Shown here piece by piece: positions 16,445 to 26,400 of a stretch of 27,000 nucleotides of DNA. The translations under genes were made by a program, and so were the position numbers. Below the pieces are notes generated by a model, which saw only the letters and a list, made by a program, of their open reading frames with translations, was not told where the DNA came from and made no database searches. Within the stretch, counting starts at the first letter, position 1; each line of letters starts with the position of its first letter. The DNA lies in assembly GCA_947071285.1 (NCBI GenBank), contig CAMTFK010000044.1:1-27000 (forward strand). Reading direction: 5' to 3'. The DNA comes from an uncultured Bacteroides sp. GTDB taxonomy: Bacteria; Bacteroidota; Bacteroidia; Bacteroidales; Bacteroidaceae.

Positions 16445-16837
16445 CTAAAGCAAATTAATAGCAGATAACTCCTCCGTCAACGCTTGAATACCTTTCTGTA
16501 TTTTTTCCAATTGCTGCCTGCGAGGTTTGTGAACTCCAGCCGCATAGTGCCATAACTGACGTTCATTGATTCCCGTGATACGACTTAGCGCAGCTTTGGT
16601 AAAGATATTGCTATAATAGTTGATAAAGGTAGCAGCATCAATCTTGAACTTCAAATCAAACTCCCCGGATAACAATTCGCAAGGATCAGGATTATCCTCC
16701 AGATACAGTTCAATAGCCTCCTTCATATTGTCCTCAATCTCCCGCATATCATTGCCCACAGTGATAACCGGGACACCTTCAATATAAGCACTAAGATTCT
16801 TTCCTGCATGTTCGACAATAACTTCTACTGTTTTCAT
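16445..16837 (-). CDS. hicB: HicB-family antitoxin
   Basis: 130 aa. The N-terminal part, about 1-65, has the HicB partial RNase-H-like fold (MKTVEVIVEHAGKNLSAYIEG and NMKEAIELYLED). Residues 70-130 form a helix-turn-helix of the Cro/XRE kind (FTKAALSRITGINERQLWHYAAGVHKP in two segments). It should neutralise HicA and repress the shared promoter. The gene starts 38 bases after hicA. An unusually good Shine-Dalgarno, AGGAGGT (16847-16841), lies three bases before the ATG, rare in Bacteroidetes. A short GC-rich hairpin spans the hicA stop. Confidence 0.9.
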   Translation of the reverse strand: MKTVEVIVEHAGKNLSAYIEGVPVITVGNDMREIEDNMKEAIELYLEDNPDPCELLSGEFDLKFKIDAATFINYYSNIFTKAALSRITGINERQLWHYAAGVHKPRRQQLEKIQKGIQALTEELSAINLL

Positions 16838-16870
16838 ATTACCTCCTGTTTTTAAATCATGAAAACAAGG

Positions 16871-16888
16871 GGGGCTTATTTCAGCCCC
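16871..16888 (-). promoter_or_regulatory. Hairpin across the hicA stop codon
   Basis: GGGGCT and AGCCCC form a 6-bp stem with a 6-base loop. In the minus-strand direction the hairpin contains the hicA TAA and is followed by CCCTTGTTTTC. It may act as a weak attenuator or mRNA processing barrier between toxin and antitoxin; this is inference. Confidence 0.4.
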
Positions 16889-17064
16889 GCTTGCCTCAAA
16901 ATGCTGTAATAAGTGCCTTTCTCAACGCCTTTGCTATTATGATTCGGTACAATAACCACTTTGCCGTCTTTCTCAAACTTCATGTGACTACCCTTCTGAC
17001 TCCTTAGAACAAAGCCGTTCTCTTGCAACATAGTTACAACGTCTTTCACTGATTTGTAACTCAT
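16876..17064 (-). CDS. hicA: HicA-family mRNA interferase toxin
   Basis: 62 aa, the usual HicA size. The double-stranded-RNA-binding-like fold is visible in VKDVVTMLQENGFVLRSQKG, and the catalytic His27 lies in GSHMKF. The C-terminal part IVPNHNSKGVEKGTYYSILRQAGL is also typical. HicA cuts mRNA and slows growth when not bound by HicB. Gene order hicA then hicB is the common one. It has its own promoter at 17089-17119. Confidence 0.93.
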   Translation of the reverse strand: MSYKSVKDVVTMLQENGFVLRSQKGSHMKFEKDGKVVIVPNHNSKGVEKGTYYSILRQAGLK

Positions 17065-17088
17065 AACGCTTTGGACTTAATTACCATA

Positions 17089-17119
17089 CAAATATAGTAA
17101 TAATATGAATAATACTAAA
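17089..17119 (-). promoter_or_regulatory. hicAB promoter with candidate HicB operator
   Basis: On the minus strand TTTA (17119-17116), a 19-base spacer and TATATTTG (17096-17089) fit the Bacteroides promoter pattern. The spacer region 17096-17116 (AGTAATAAT..AATAATACT type) is an imperfect palindrome, 7 of 9 positions per half, and is a likely site for HicB autoregulation. Confidence 0.55.
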
Positions 17120-17166
17120 TGAGTTATTCGTTATTTTACTATAATTCACTGAATATGCATGACCTT

Positions 17167-18786
17167 TCATCCTATTTGCTGCACCGCCTCCATAAATTCT
17201 TCTTTAGAAAGCTGAGATTTGTTCCGCACTTTCAAGCGATAGTTATATACCGTTTGGGCAGAATAATGGAGGAAGTTAGCAATCTTCCCGCTATCAGTGA
17301 TTCCCAACCGGATGAGAGCAAAGACACGCAACTCCGGTGTCAGCAACTCACCTTCCTTCGGATAAATGCGTTCATCTTCCTGAAGCAAAGTGTTGAATTG
17401 CTCAATGAATCTGGGGTAGAGTTTAAGGAACACACTATCGAACGTATAGAAGAACTCCTTCAGTTCATTGGCTACGAAAGAAGAAGAATTAACAGTCTTG
17501 TAAAGGTCATCCAACTGTCCGGTTTTAATTTTTCGGGCAAGCATTTTCCGTTGTTCCTCCTGCTTGTTGATGTAGAGCGAACACATATTGAAGACGTAAC
17601 CGATGTATTCTTCCTTCACCTGGTTGGACTCCTGCAACTTATCATTCAATGTATGCAGGTTTGCATTGATATGCTTGAGTTCCTCGTTCATATCGCTCAC
17701 TGCTTTCCGGGCAACGTTCAGCCGTTTCATCTGATAGAAAATGAACATCAGGGCAATCAGCAGGATTATCAGCAGAGCAGAAGTCAGGACGAACAAAGCA
17801 ACCATCTGTGTCTTCTCCTGCCGCAACTTGTTCTCATAAGTCCGGCTAATAATAGGTAGCATTTCCGAAATCTCCTGTGTACGGTAGCGGGCATTACAGA
17901 ATGTGGCATCCTGCATGGAACATTCTATATAGGTATAAGCACGGTTAATATCCCCTTCCTGAAACAAAAGATTTGCCAGTTTCCAAAGAGAAATATATTC
18001 CTTCGTCGCTGCCTGGATGTCGGCGATAGCGGAAATAATCAGATATTTCTTCTGTAGTTCTGTCTTCCCCATCACGCCATAAGCATTCGCCAGCCCGATG
18101 GAAGGAATGGCAACGCTATATCCTTTCTGTTTATGCGTCTCGTAACAACTGTTCAATATCTTGATGGCTTCATCATATTTTTCCTCGTACAGAAGTTTCT
18201 CACTTTTCATCAGCAGATAGCCCTGCGAACCTGGCTTCCGGATATTAAGAATAGAATCTTTATACTGATAAGCAAGACTCCGGTAATGATCTTTCATCTT
18301 ATCGGAAAAAGCATAATCCGCCATTAATGTGTAAACCTGGTGATACTGATAATAGTAGTAAGAAATGCCGGAAGCATCCAAGTCGCTGGATTTAATGCCG
18401 TCCAGTATCTCCAACCCTTCCTTATACATAGCCACTCCAATCATGACCTCGGCCACATTCAGTTCTGCGGAATAAATGTGAAGGGGATTCTTCATGCGCT
18501 TGGCAAGCTCCACACGCTGGTTGGCAACCCACAGGGCGGAGTCCATGCGGTAAGATCGGTATTTGCCGAACAATTCGCGATAGACATCAAAGCGTTCCTG
18601 GTCCGAATGAGGCAAACGGAGTTTCCGTTGCAAAGCATCTATCTGTTCCTGGCGTTCTAATGTATATTGGGGGCGGTTCCTGATAGACATATCAAGTACC
18701 CGAAGCAAAGAGTCTGTTTCATTGGCATAAGAATACAGGGACAGGGATACAAAAAAGACTGCCAAAATTACTTTCAGTTGCCTCAT
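17167..18786 (-). CDS. DUF6377-type TPR/transmembrane regulator
   Basis: 539 aa from ATG 18786; the open frame also runs to a GTG at 18801, but MRQLKVILAVFFVSLSLYSYA is a clean signal peptide. Residues about 35-320 are TPR-like helices, 328-351 a single membrane helix (VALFVLTSALLIILLIALMF), 355-395 coiled-coil, and the rest a cytoplasmic domain ending in a helix-turn-helix-like segment (LTPELRVFALIRLG, then IANFLHYSAQTVYNYRLKVR). The family is common near Bacteroides susCD loci and is thought to sense in the periplasm and act on DNA in the cytoplasm. It may regulate the susC at 16083, with hicAB lying in between. A -7 box TACTTTTG is at 18826-18833. Confidence 0.88.
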   Translation of the reverse strand: MRQLKVILAVFFVSLSLYSYANETDSLLRVLDMSIRNRPQYTLERQEQIDALQRKLRLPHSDQERFDVYRELFGKYRSYRMDSALWVANQRVELAKRMKNPLHIYSAELNVAEVMIGVAMYKEGLEILDGIKSSDLDASGISYYYYQYHQVYTLMADYAFSDKMKDHYRSLAYQYKDSILNIRKPGSQGYLLMKSEKLLYEEKYDEAIKILNSCYETHKQKGYSVAIPSIGLANAYGVMGKTELQKKYLIISAIADIQAATKEYISLWKLANLLFQEGDINRAYTYIECSMQDATFCNARYRTQEISEMLPIISRTYENKLRQEKTQMVALFVLTSALLIILLIALMFIFYQMKRLNVARKAVSDMNEELKHINANLHTLNDKLQESNQVKEEYIGYVFNMCSLYINKQEEQRKMLARKIKTGQLDDLYKTVNSSSFVANELKEFFYTFDSVFLKLYPRFIEQFNTLLQEDERIYPKEGELLTPELRVFALIRLGITDSGKIANFLHYSAQTVYNYRLKVRNKSQLSKEEFMEAVQQIG

Positions 18787-18825
18787 ATGGATTTCTTTCA
18801 CGGTTTAACAATAAATCTTCACGGA

Positions 18826-18833
18826 CAAAAGTA
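18826..18833 (-). promoter_or_regulatory. -7 element of the DUF6377 regulator
   Basis: TACTTTTG on the minus strand matches TAnnTTTG. It gives a leader of roughly 35 nt to ATG 18786. No clear -33 TTTG is seen. Confidence 0.45.
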
Positions 18834-18942
18834 CGGAATAAATATTTGAAAAAGGAAAGTTTTCCTGTTCTTTCAGCGGAATTTTACCGATAACGTTTGA
18901 CTTGCTTCATTCACAAAACAAATCCTATGCCCCCGTCACCTA

Positions 18943-19572
18943 TCACCCATTCCACAAGCACACACTGTTTGCCGTCATTTTTCCATCTGCGCTACTGAAT
19001 CCCAAATAGACTGCCAACGACTCCGCTTTCCAACTATCAGGCAGAGTCAATGTAGCTTTACCGTCCTGCCTATGGGCAGCGTTCACGTCATACACCGGTT
19101 GCCCCAGTTCCTTGTTGTAAACCAGCAACAGGACTACATCTGTCCCGGCGGCATTCCCCTTATCGCTATTATCAGCCCAGAAAAAGGATACTTTATCATC
19201 AGCCACTTCAGCCGTAGCGCCCTCTGCCGACGTCAGTCCGCCATGTGACACCAGCACTCTGTCAAAGTCGATAACGGGTCCATCTTCCCCCGCCACCACG
19301 GCCGCATTCAGTATGCACGACACAGCCACATTGAAAGGCGAGCGGACTGCGGCAAACTCCCGATAACCTACACGCAAAAAGGGCGTCAACATCTTCGCAA
19401 GCCCAATGGCCACACCAAATTTAGAACGGGCCGAACGCTGCTTATCCGAACGTGACGGATTGCCCCCTGTGGGTAACGAACGCACGTAATACCCATTCTT
19501 GCCTTTGCACCCCACTACCGGTCCCACCTTACCGGAAAAACCGCCGATAACCCCATCTTTTACTTTTCCCAT
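18943..19572 (-). CDS. DUF6266 family protein
   Basis: 209 aa from ATG 19572. The frame is open to 19656, but the family N-terminus MGKVKDGVIGGFSGKVG begins here and a promoter -7 box (TACTTTTG, 19618-19611) lies inside the would-be extension, so the shorter start is preferred. The N-terminal 55 residues are Gly- and basic-rich with GKVGPVVGCKGKNGYYVRS; the rest is beta-rich with no signal peptide. The function of the family is not known to me. It is a single gene between a regulator and the sulfatase locus, with 11-bp tandem repeats and a long hairpin about 120-250 bases upstream. Confidence 0.85.
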   Translation of the reverse strand: MGKVKDGVIGGFSGKVGPVVGCKGKNGYYVRSLPTGGNPSRSDKQRSARSKFGVAIGLAKMLTPFLRVGYREFAAVRSPFNVAVSCILNAAVVAGEDGPVIDFDRVLVSHGGLTSAEGATAEVADDKVSFFWADNSDKGNAAGTDVVLLLVYNKELGQPVYDVNAAHRQDGKATLTLPDSWKAESLAVYLGFSSADGKMTANSVCLWNG

Positions 19573-19610
19573 AATCTTATATGTCTTAATTATTTTTCTA
19601 TCTATACGCA

Positions 19611-19618
19611 CAAAAGTA
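19611..19618 (-). promoter_or_regulatory. -7 element of the DUF6266 gene
   Basis: TACTTTTG on the minus strand matches TAnnTTTG and lies 39 bases before ATG 19572. The -33 match is poor. Confidence 0.45.
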
Positions 19619-19690
19619 AGGAAAAGAAATCGCTTCACACTATAAATCTCCGGCAAAAGGATAAGCTGTCAGATTCTTTTTTCTATGCTG

Positions 19691-19734
19691 CTCATACACT
19701 ACTGATACACTGCTGATACACTACTCATACACTA
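19691..19734. repeat. Four 11-bp tandem repeats (CTSATACACTR)
   Basis: Units at 19691-19701, 19702-19712, 19713-19723 and 19724-19734 read CTCATACACTA, CTGATACACTG, CTGATACACTA and CTCATACACTA. The same unit recurs inverted at the start of the hairpin that follows (19736-19824). Confidence 0.8.
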
Positions 19735-19735
19735 T

Positions 19736-19824
19736 AAATGAGTGTATCAGTTCTGTTTTGACTTATTCTCTATACCTTATAAAATTATATCCAGTATAAG
19801 TCAAAACAGCAGATACACTCATTT
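19736..19824. repeat. Long two-part hairpin downstream of the sulfatase gene
   Basis: AAATGAGTGTATC (19736-19748) pairs with GATACACTCATTT (19812-19824) and CTGTTTTGACTTAT (19753-19766) with ATAAGTCAAAACAG (19796-19809), both perfectly, with a small asymmetric internal loop and a 29-base terminal loop. It lies 56 bases after the sulfatase stop. It could end or protect the sulfatase-locus mRNA, but no T-run follows on the minus strand. The remaining gap (19825-19879) shows nothing. Confidence 0.85.
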
Positions 19825-19879
19825 TTACTCCTATTCAAGAATTCTTTTAAAGCTCCTGAATATCCTGATTCCTATCCTG

Positions 19880-21517
19880 TCATTCCGCCCAGTCAGGTTT
19901 GGGGAATTCCCTCACCGGACTATATCGGATGTAGGAGTCGAATATCTCTTTATCAGGCCCCACAGTACGGGGATCTTCCGACCGCTTCAACTCCTTTATC
20001 AAAGCCTGTCTCAGTTCTTTTTCAATCGCAGCATAATCCTTTTTCCCTATCAGATTATCAAGACAGAACGGGTCATTTCCAATATGGTACAATTCAAATT
20101 CAGGACGTTTACCGAATGCCAGTTCAAAGTAAGGCTGGATGGCAGGATCTTTATAATGCTCTATCAAAAAAGTTTTTGAAGGTGCATCATCCACATCGGT
20201 AAAAGCCTGGTCGGGATGAAAAGTCCCATCTTCACCTATCCCGTACATGGGATATAATTCGCCTGTATCCTTATCCATCATCTGAGGAGCTCCGGCAGGC
20301 CAACGTTCCGGTCTGACATTCCAGATGAACAGATAATCTTGATTTCGGACTGCACGTTGCGGGTATCCCAGATTTTTCCAACGGGAAGAGGAATGCCTTT
20401 CGCGCCCCATGTACACATACTTTTTCGTTTTATCTACTATTCCTTCTTTTTCCGATCGGAGTATATTCATAAAGCTGCGTCCCGAAATAGGAAGCATTCC
20501 ATCCGGTTTCACTCCCGCCATCTCCAGGATAGTGGGAGCAATATCGACAAAGCCTATCGGATCATCTACCCGGCGTTTACCCGGAAAGCCTTTCGGATAG
20601 CTGACCGCAAAGGGGACATGTGCACCATATTCAAAGCAGTTGGCTTTTGCCCGAGGAAAAGGCATACCATTATCTGCCGTTACTATAACAATTGTATTAT
20701 TGAGTTCACCTATTGAATCCAGATATTCCAGCATTTTAGCCAAATGCGAATCAGCCCATTCTATTTCTACTGCATAGTCCAACATATCCCCTCTAACCTC
20801 TTCCGTATCAGGAAGAAAACCGGGAACATCCACTTGTTCCAGTTTTTTTCCATTACGTTTCCACGAACCTTTTTCATAAACACGATGAGGTTCGGTAGCT
20901 CCATACCAGAAATAAAAAGGTTGTCCCTCTTTACGTTGCTGCAGGAACGAACGAAAGTTCTCATAATAATTAATCAATCCAATCCCTTTAGCCGTACGTG
21001 GATCTGATGGGCTATTTTTTTGATATCTATACTTATTGAAGGGATGCCCGGCAGCATTTCCCTTTCTCCATAAGGAGTCCTCATCACTGCGTGCGTATTG
21101 AAAAGGATCGACTCCTTTGCCGGTAAACCCGGTGTAATATCCACTTGACTCCAGAAGGTCGACAAACGGAACATGCTCTTTCATCCAGGAAGAGGCGTGC
21201 TGCCCGGACTGTTTGTTTTGCCAGTGGTGGCGTCCCGTCACCAGACTACTTCTGGAAGGGGCGCTTCCCGGAGAACCACCATAACAGTTGGTAAAGTAGA
21301 TTCCGTTGGAAGCTACTCTGTCGAACCCGGGTGTGCTTACAAACCGGCTGCCGGCAAAACTTGTATGTGCATAGCTTTGGTCATCGTTTATCACAAACAA
21401 GATGTTCGGCCGTTTGTCCGGTTCTTTCTTGTCTTTGGTTCCGGCAAGTACTCCCGAACTTAATGAAATCAGCACTGCTCCAGTGACAGATCTCATAGTG
21501 TTATCAGTTAAAAACAT
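19880..21517 (-). CDS. Secreted sulfatase, serine-type formylglycine site
   Basis: 545 aa from ATG 21517. A GTG at 21541 and an ATG at 21496 are alternatives; all keep a short signal-like segment (SVTGAVLISLSSGVLAG). RPNILFVINDDQ gives the metal Asp pair. The modification motif is S85-A-P-S-R89 followed by SSLVTGR, so the residue converted to formylglycine is Ser, which needs an anaerobic radical-SAM maturase rather than the aerobic enzyme. GKGVDPF, TEPHR and TADNGMPFPRAK are further family segments. It looks like an S1 sulfatase near sulfamidase/heparan-type groups, but the subfamily is a guess. It follows susD by about 32 bases and ends the locus. Confidence 0.93.
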   Translation of the reverse strand: MFLTDNTMRSVTGAVLISLSSGVLAGTKDKKEPDKRPNILFVINDDQSYAHTSFAGSRFVSTPGFDRVASNGIYFTNCYGGSPGSAPSRSSLVTGRHHWQNKQSGQHASSWMKEHVPFVDLLESSGYYTGFTGKGVDPFQYARSDEDSLWRKGNAAGHPFNKYRYQKNSPSDPRTAKGIGLINYYENFRSFLQQRKEGQPFYFWYGATEPHRVYEKGSWKRNGKKLEQVDVPGFLPDTEEVRGDMLDYAVEIEWADSHLAKMLEYLDSIGELNNTIVIVTADNGMPFPRAKANCFEYGAHVPFAVSYPKGFPGKRRVDDPIGFVDIAPTILEMAGVKPDGMLPISGRSFMNILRSEKEGIVDKTKKYVYMGRERHSSSRWKNLGYPQRAVRNQDYLFIWNVRPERWPAGAPQMMDKDTGELYPMYGIGEDGTFHPDQAFTDVDDAPSKTFLIEHYKDPAIQPYFELAFGKRPEFELYHIGNDPFCLDNLIGKKDYAAIEKELRQALIKELKRSEDPRTVGPDKEIFDSYIRYSPVREFPKPDWAE

Positions 21518-21549
21518 ATTTTTTTGATTTGATTCTTCCACTAAATTAC

Positions 21550-23415
21550 TTAATCACCCTCGTATACCAAAGGAGGAACATTCTTTTCCGTACCGGGATA
21601 TCCCTTATTCTGATTGATTATTCCTCCGGAGTTCGTATTGATAGCATACGAAGGAATAGGCCAGAATATATGGAAAGGTGAGCAGGTGAAATAGTTTCCG
21701 TAGGGAGTCCGGACACCTTTATTATAGAAGTCGCTGACTTCCACCACTCTGTCATACCAGAAGTTATCTTCTGTCAGTCTGTCCATAGTGTACGTCTTTC
21801 CGTTGTAGCAGGGGATTCCTGTCCGGGCATAAATAATGGCCATTCGGGTTAGTTCCACTTTACGCGGTTCTTCATAATACAATTCCCTTGCCCTTTCATC
21901 CAGTACGGCACCTGTCTTTTGCTTTTCAATATCTGCAGCCGAATACATGTATTGCGCATTGGCCCTTTTCCTTATGGTGTTTATATCGTCGGCTGCTTTC
22001 TGCCATTCACCCTTCCATACATATGCCTCGGCCCTGAGCAAATAAGTTTCGGCTAAACGGAATATATAGAAATCACCAGGTCCTCCTTGCGGTTGCACAC
22101 GGTCAGGATCAGGATACCAGGTTTTATAGTGTGGCCAGCTAAACCAGCATCTGATAGTGTCATTACATAAAATGTTCCCCTGCTCATTATATAATTGAAG
22201 ATTTTTCCCATACCACTCATTTCCGTTTTTCTTCAGTGCGGGACTGTTATAGACCAGCATTTCCATTGTCATCCAGTTTTCGTTATCCGTCCGGTGCCTG
22301 TAATCAGAAAAGTCTTCTACCCTATTGATGGTCCATACACCTTTTTGTGCATACCAGGTGGGGCGGATACGGCTGATTCCTCTGCCGTATTTTTCAACAA
22401 GGCCAATTTCATTTTTGGCTGCATCCGACAAGCCGTTTGCTCCGTTAGGGGTTTTAATAACTCCCGTCAGCCCATAGTAAGGAAGTGCATTACGCATTAC
22501 ATAGGTGCCATTCGTATTTCCTTCCATGCCGTATCTATTGATAGCCAATAATAATCCTTCCGTGTTTTCCGGCAAGCTCTTATTTTCAATACGGAACATG
22601 TCCCATACCACGTCTTTATTGGCAACACTCTTGTCTGCTCCGAACCGTTCAGTGCACAGTTTATGAACTCCTCCGCTGATAACTTCGGTCGTAATCCGGA
22701 TAGCATCATCAAATCTTCCTTCGAGCAAATAGTACTTGGCCAGCAGATGCTTGCAGGCAGCTTTGGTCACCTGACCGCCATTTACTTTATTAGCTTCGGG
22801 AACATGCTTTGCTGCAAACTCCAGGTCTTTTATCATTTTCAGCCAGATAGATTCTTTAGTGGTGGTATAATAGTCCACTTTGGGCTCGGTAAGTTCTTCC
22901 AAAACCAAAGGTACATCTCCATACTGCAAGGTTTTCATGTAGTAGCGATAGGCCCTCACAAAGTAGGCACTGCCCAACAATGCATTCTTCGACTCTTCCG
23001 ACTTGAATGTAGCCTGATCGATTCTGTTTATAATCGTATTGCAGTTTTTTATGTTGATAAAAGAATTATCCCAATACCATCCGATTCTGGTGTATGCCAG
23101 GTCATCATTTTTTCCATCGGGCAGCATCTGATTATTCAAATCCTGCCACGGGGTTGCCTTATCAGTTGTACCGTCTACGGCTATATCCGAATATTTCATA
23201 TTGGTGCAGAAGGGTGCCTGGTCGGTACAGAATTCTCCCCGGAAGGTGGTCATCGCCTTGTCCAATACCGCTTGCAGTCCCGCCTCATCGGTCAATGCAT
23301 TTTCGGGAGCATAAAAAGACAAAGGGTCAGGGTTGAGGAAATCTGATCCGCAGGAGCAGAAAAGACAGATGGTGAAAGACAGGATTGCTGCTTTATATTT
23401 CATAATGGTTTTCAT
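21550..23415 (-). CDS. SusD/RagB-family outer-membrane lipoprotein
   Basis: 621 aa with a lipoprotein signal, MKTIMKYKAAILSFTICLF followed by CSC (lipid Cys22). SusD-family landmarks include SAYFVRAYRYYMKTLQYGDVP, LLRAEAYVWKGEW, VLDERARELYYEEPRKVELTRMA and the C-terminal FWPIPSYAI. It is slightly longer than the SusD at 11422 and clearly a different ligand type. It starts 22 bases after the susC stop and is followed directly by the sulfatase, so the ligand is probably a sulfated glycan (inference from context). Confidence 0.95.
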   Translation of the reverse strand: MKTIMKYKAAILSFTICLFCSCGSDFLNPDPLSFYAPENALTDEAGLQAVLDKAMTTFRGEFCTDQAPFCTNMKYSDIAVDGTTDKATPWQDLNNQMLPDGKNDDLAYTRIGWYWDNSFINIKNCNTIINRIDQATFKSEESKNALLGSAYFVRAYRYYMKTLQYGDVPLVLEELTEPKVDYYTTTKESIWLKMIKDLEFAAKHVPEANKVNGGQVTKAACKHLLAKYYLLEGRFDDAIRITTEVISGGVHKLCTERFGADKSVANKDVVWDMFRIENKSLPENTEGLLLAINRYGMEGNTNGTYVMRNALPYYGLTGVIKTPNGANGLSDAAKNEIGLVEKYGRGISRIRPTWYAQKGVWTINRVEDFSDYRHRTDNENWMTMEMLVYNSPALKKNGNEWYGKNLQLYNEQGNILCNDTIRCWFSWPHYKTWYPDPDRVQPQGGPGDFYIFRLAETYLLRAEAYVWKGEWQKAADDINTIRKRANAQYMYSAADIEKQKTGAVLDERARELYYEEPRKVELTRMAIIYARTGIPCYNGKTYTMDRLTEDNFWYDRVVEVSDFYNKGVRTPYGNYFTCSPFHIFWPIPSYAINTNSGGIINQNKGYPGTEKNVPPLVYEGD

Positions 23416-23437
23416 ATCTATATAATTTAGTTTAGAA

Positions 23438-26400
23438 TTAAAGTGTCATATTCAATCCAAAAGTGAATATTCTTTGTGAACGCATTCCATCTTCGGGGTC
23501 GCCGAACTTCCAGTCCTTAGCCCATATCCCCGCATTCTTCACATTCAATGAAAATTTAAGGTTGGATATAGGAGTCTTCTTCAAAAACTTGGAAGGGACC
23601 TTATATGCCAAAGCTACATTTTCCAAGCGTATATACGACTTGTCAAACCACACTGAATAGCTCACCCCTTTAGCGGGAGCAGACCTCAACCGGGCATAAT
23701 CATCCAATTGATTTTCAGGAGTCCAATAAGGAATATCCCTGGAGTTACAGCGATCTTCGATATGGTCATCATGTTTTGCCAGATTATAACTTCCTTTGTG
23801 TCCCCAAAGAGAATAGAGGACGAAGGAGAATTCAAAGTCATTGAACAGCCTGAAAGTGTTGCTCAATGTCCACGAGAATCGTGGGGTCTTATATCCAAGG
23901 AACTGCTTGTCTTCATCTGTCAGCAGTCCGTCATTATTTACATCTTCCAGCCTGAAGTCACCGGGTGCCTGGTTCCATTTGGCAGCCTCTTCTTCTTGTC
24001 CGGTCTTCCAGGTTCCCAGAATTTTATAATCCCATATCACATCTTTGGCCTGACCGATAAACCAGTTATTGGTTTTGTCATCCGGTTCTTTTCGTCCTAC
24101 AAAGTTACCATCTTTATCAAAAACGTCATACTTTTCACCGGTTATCGAAATGATTTTATTCCTGTTCAGGGCAAAGAGCAGATTGGACGTCCATTCAAAA
24201 TTATGCTGTTTCATATTGGTGCTGCTCAGAGAAAGTTCAAGTCCTTTATTCCTTATCTCTCCCAAATTGGCGTACACTCTTTTATATCCGGTGATGGTGG
24301 GAAGCTCTCTGTTCACCAGTACATCTGTGGTCGACATATAATAAGTTTCTATTGTTCCGTTTAAAATGCCATTGAACAGTCTGAAATCTAAAGCAAGGTT
24401 ATATGCTTCGGTCTTTTCCCATTTAAGTTTTTTATTTCCCATCGTATTTATTTCCAAAGTAGGAATGATAATCGGAGTTCCACTTACATCAGTATTCAGT
24501 GATTTCTCTGCAAGCATCTTGGACAAGGCAGCATAGTTATCAATGTCTCTGTTACCGTTTATACCCCAGGATGCTCTTAATTTAAGATAATCAACAAACT
24601 TCACTTTAAAAAACTTTTCTTCCGAGAGCACCCATCCCAAAGCGGCGGCAGGGAAGGTGGCACGCGGATTGGAGTATCCGAACAGGGAGGAGCCATCTCT
24701 CCGCACCGACAAGGTCAGCAGATATTTATTCACGAAGCCATAGTTAAGCCTTGCCATCAAGGCATCCGATGTACGGATCTCATCATTACTCGAGATTTCC
24801 GGCAGGTTTCCTATAGACATATCGTGATACCCAAGTATGTCGTTTGGACTGAAATTCTGGTTATTCATTTTCTCCGTATCATTACGGAATTGTTCGGCGT
24901 TTACCAGGAATGTAACATCCACCTTGTGTTTTTGCGCAAAGGTTTTGTTCCAGTTTATAATATTATCAACCTGCCATTCCCTCCTCAATGAATTTTCACG
25001 GGAAGCACTTCCCCCGAATAACTTCCACTGTGGATGTGCAGAGGAGTCGTGTGTATGGTTGTGATAAAAAACGAACCGGGTTGTATAGTTTACAGTATAA
25101 GTGATGCCGAATGGTAAATCCAGAGTTGCATAGATTTTAGGAAAAAGCGTAAAGTATTCCTGTTCCCGCGACCTGTATGTGGGATTCAACAACGGGTGAA
25201 GTGCCTGATTATCATCATTCGGATATAATCTTAATGTTTCCTCATCATCCTCATAAAATGAGCTGTAAGGGGTCAGTTTGGTGTATTGGTTCACATCCGC
25301 AGGTACAGAACTTTCGTCACGGTAGGAGAACTGTGCATTCAGCCCCACTTTTAAAAAGCGGGCAGGTTTTCCCTCGATATTCACCCGCGAACGTATGGTA
25401 GAAAATTCATCCCCTTTTACCAATGACTCATTTGTCATATATCCCAGCGACCAATAATAAGAGAAATCTTCTTTTTTCCCGGAAAGGCTCAGGTTGTAAT
25501 CTTGTCTGGGACCATTATGAAAAATATAGTCCTCCCAGTCAATGCTTCTTCCTGATTTGTAATTCTCAATTTCCAACCCGGTCAGTCGTAAACCGGATAA
25601 CCAGGCATCTACAAGATTGTCCTGTGTAGTACTATGGTAAGCCATCCATTGATCCAGATATTGAGGATCTATCGTACGCGGATCATCAAAAGGACTCCAA
25701 GGGGTCTGTGGCACAGTTGCACTATAGACTGATTTAAACATATCGGAACGCCATTTGATGAAACCTTCTTTGTCATAAGGTTTCACCCTGTTCGCAGCGG
25801 TAGATATCCCTACACTTCCGCTAAAGTTGATAACAGGCTTCTGGGAATTTCCTTTCTTGGTCGTAATGGCAACCACTCCGTTTGTAGCCCTTGAACCATA
25901 GACGGCAGCCGAACTTGCATCTTTCATTATATCCAGCTTCTCAATATCATTCGGGTTGATATCCGAAATGTCACCATTATAGATAACTCCATCGACAATA
26001 ATCAGCGGGCTTGAGCCGGCAGTCAGCGTATTATCGCCACGAATCATCATATCACTACTTCCTTTCGCAGATACGGAATATCCTACACTCATACCCGGAA
26101 TACTGTTGCGTAGTAAGTCGCTAACACTTGACGGAGTATAGTTTTGCATACTCTCCGCTTTCACCTGGGAAATAGACCCGGTCAGGTCACTTTTCTTTGC
26201 AAGACCATAACCTACGACAACTACTTCATCCAGCATTTGTGCATCTTCCTGTAAAGTAACCGTTACATTTTGTTTGTTTTGCACAGGAATCTCCTGTGTA
26301 AGGTATCCGATATAAGAGACCTGCAAAACCGCTTTTTCTGCAACATTCAGGGAGAAATCTCCATCTACGCTGGTAATTGTACCGTTCGATGTTCCTTTTT

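Noticed and set aside
19573..19656. 28-residue N-terminal extension of the DUF6266 protein
   Set aside because: The family start MGKVKDG is at 19572 and a promoter -7 box lies within the extension.
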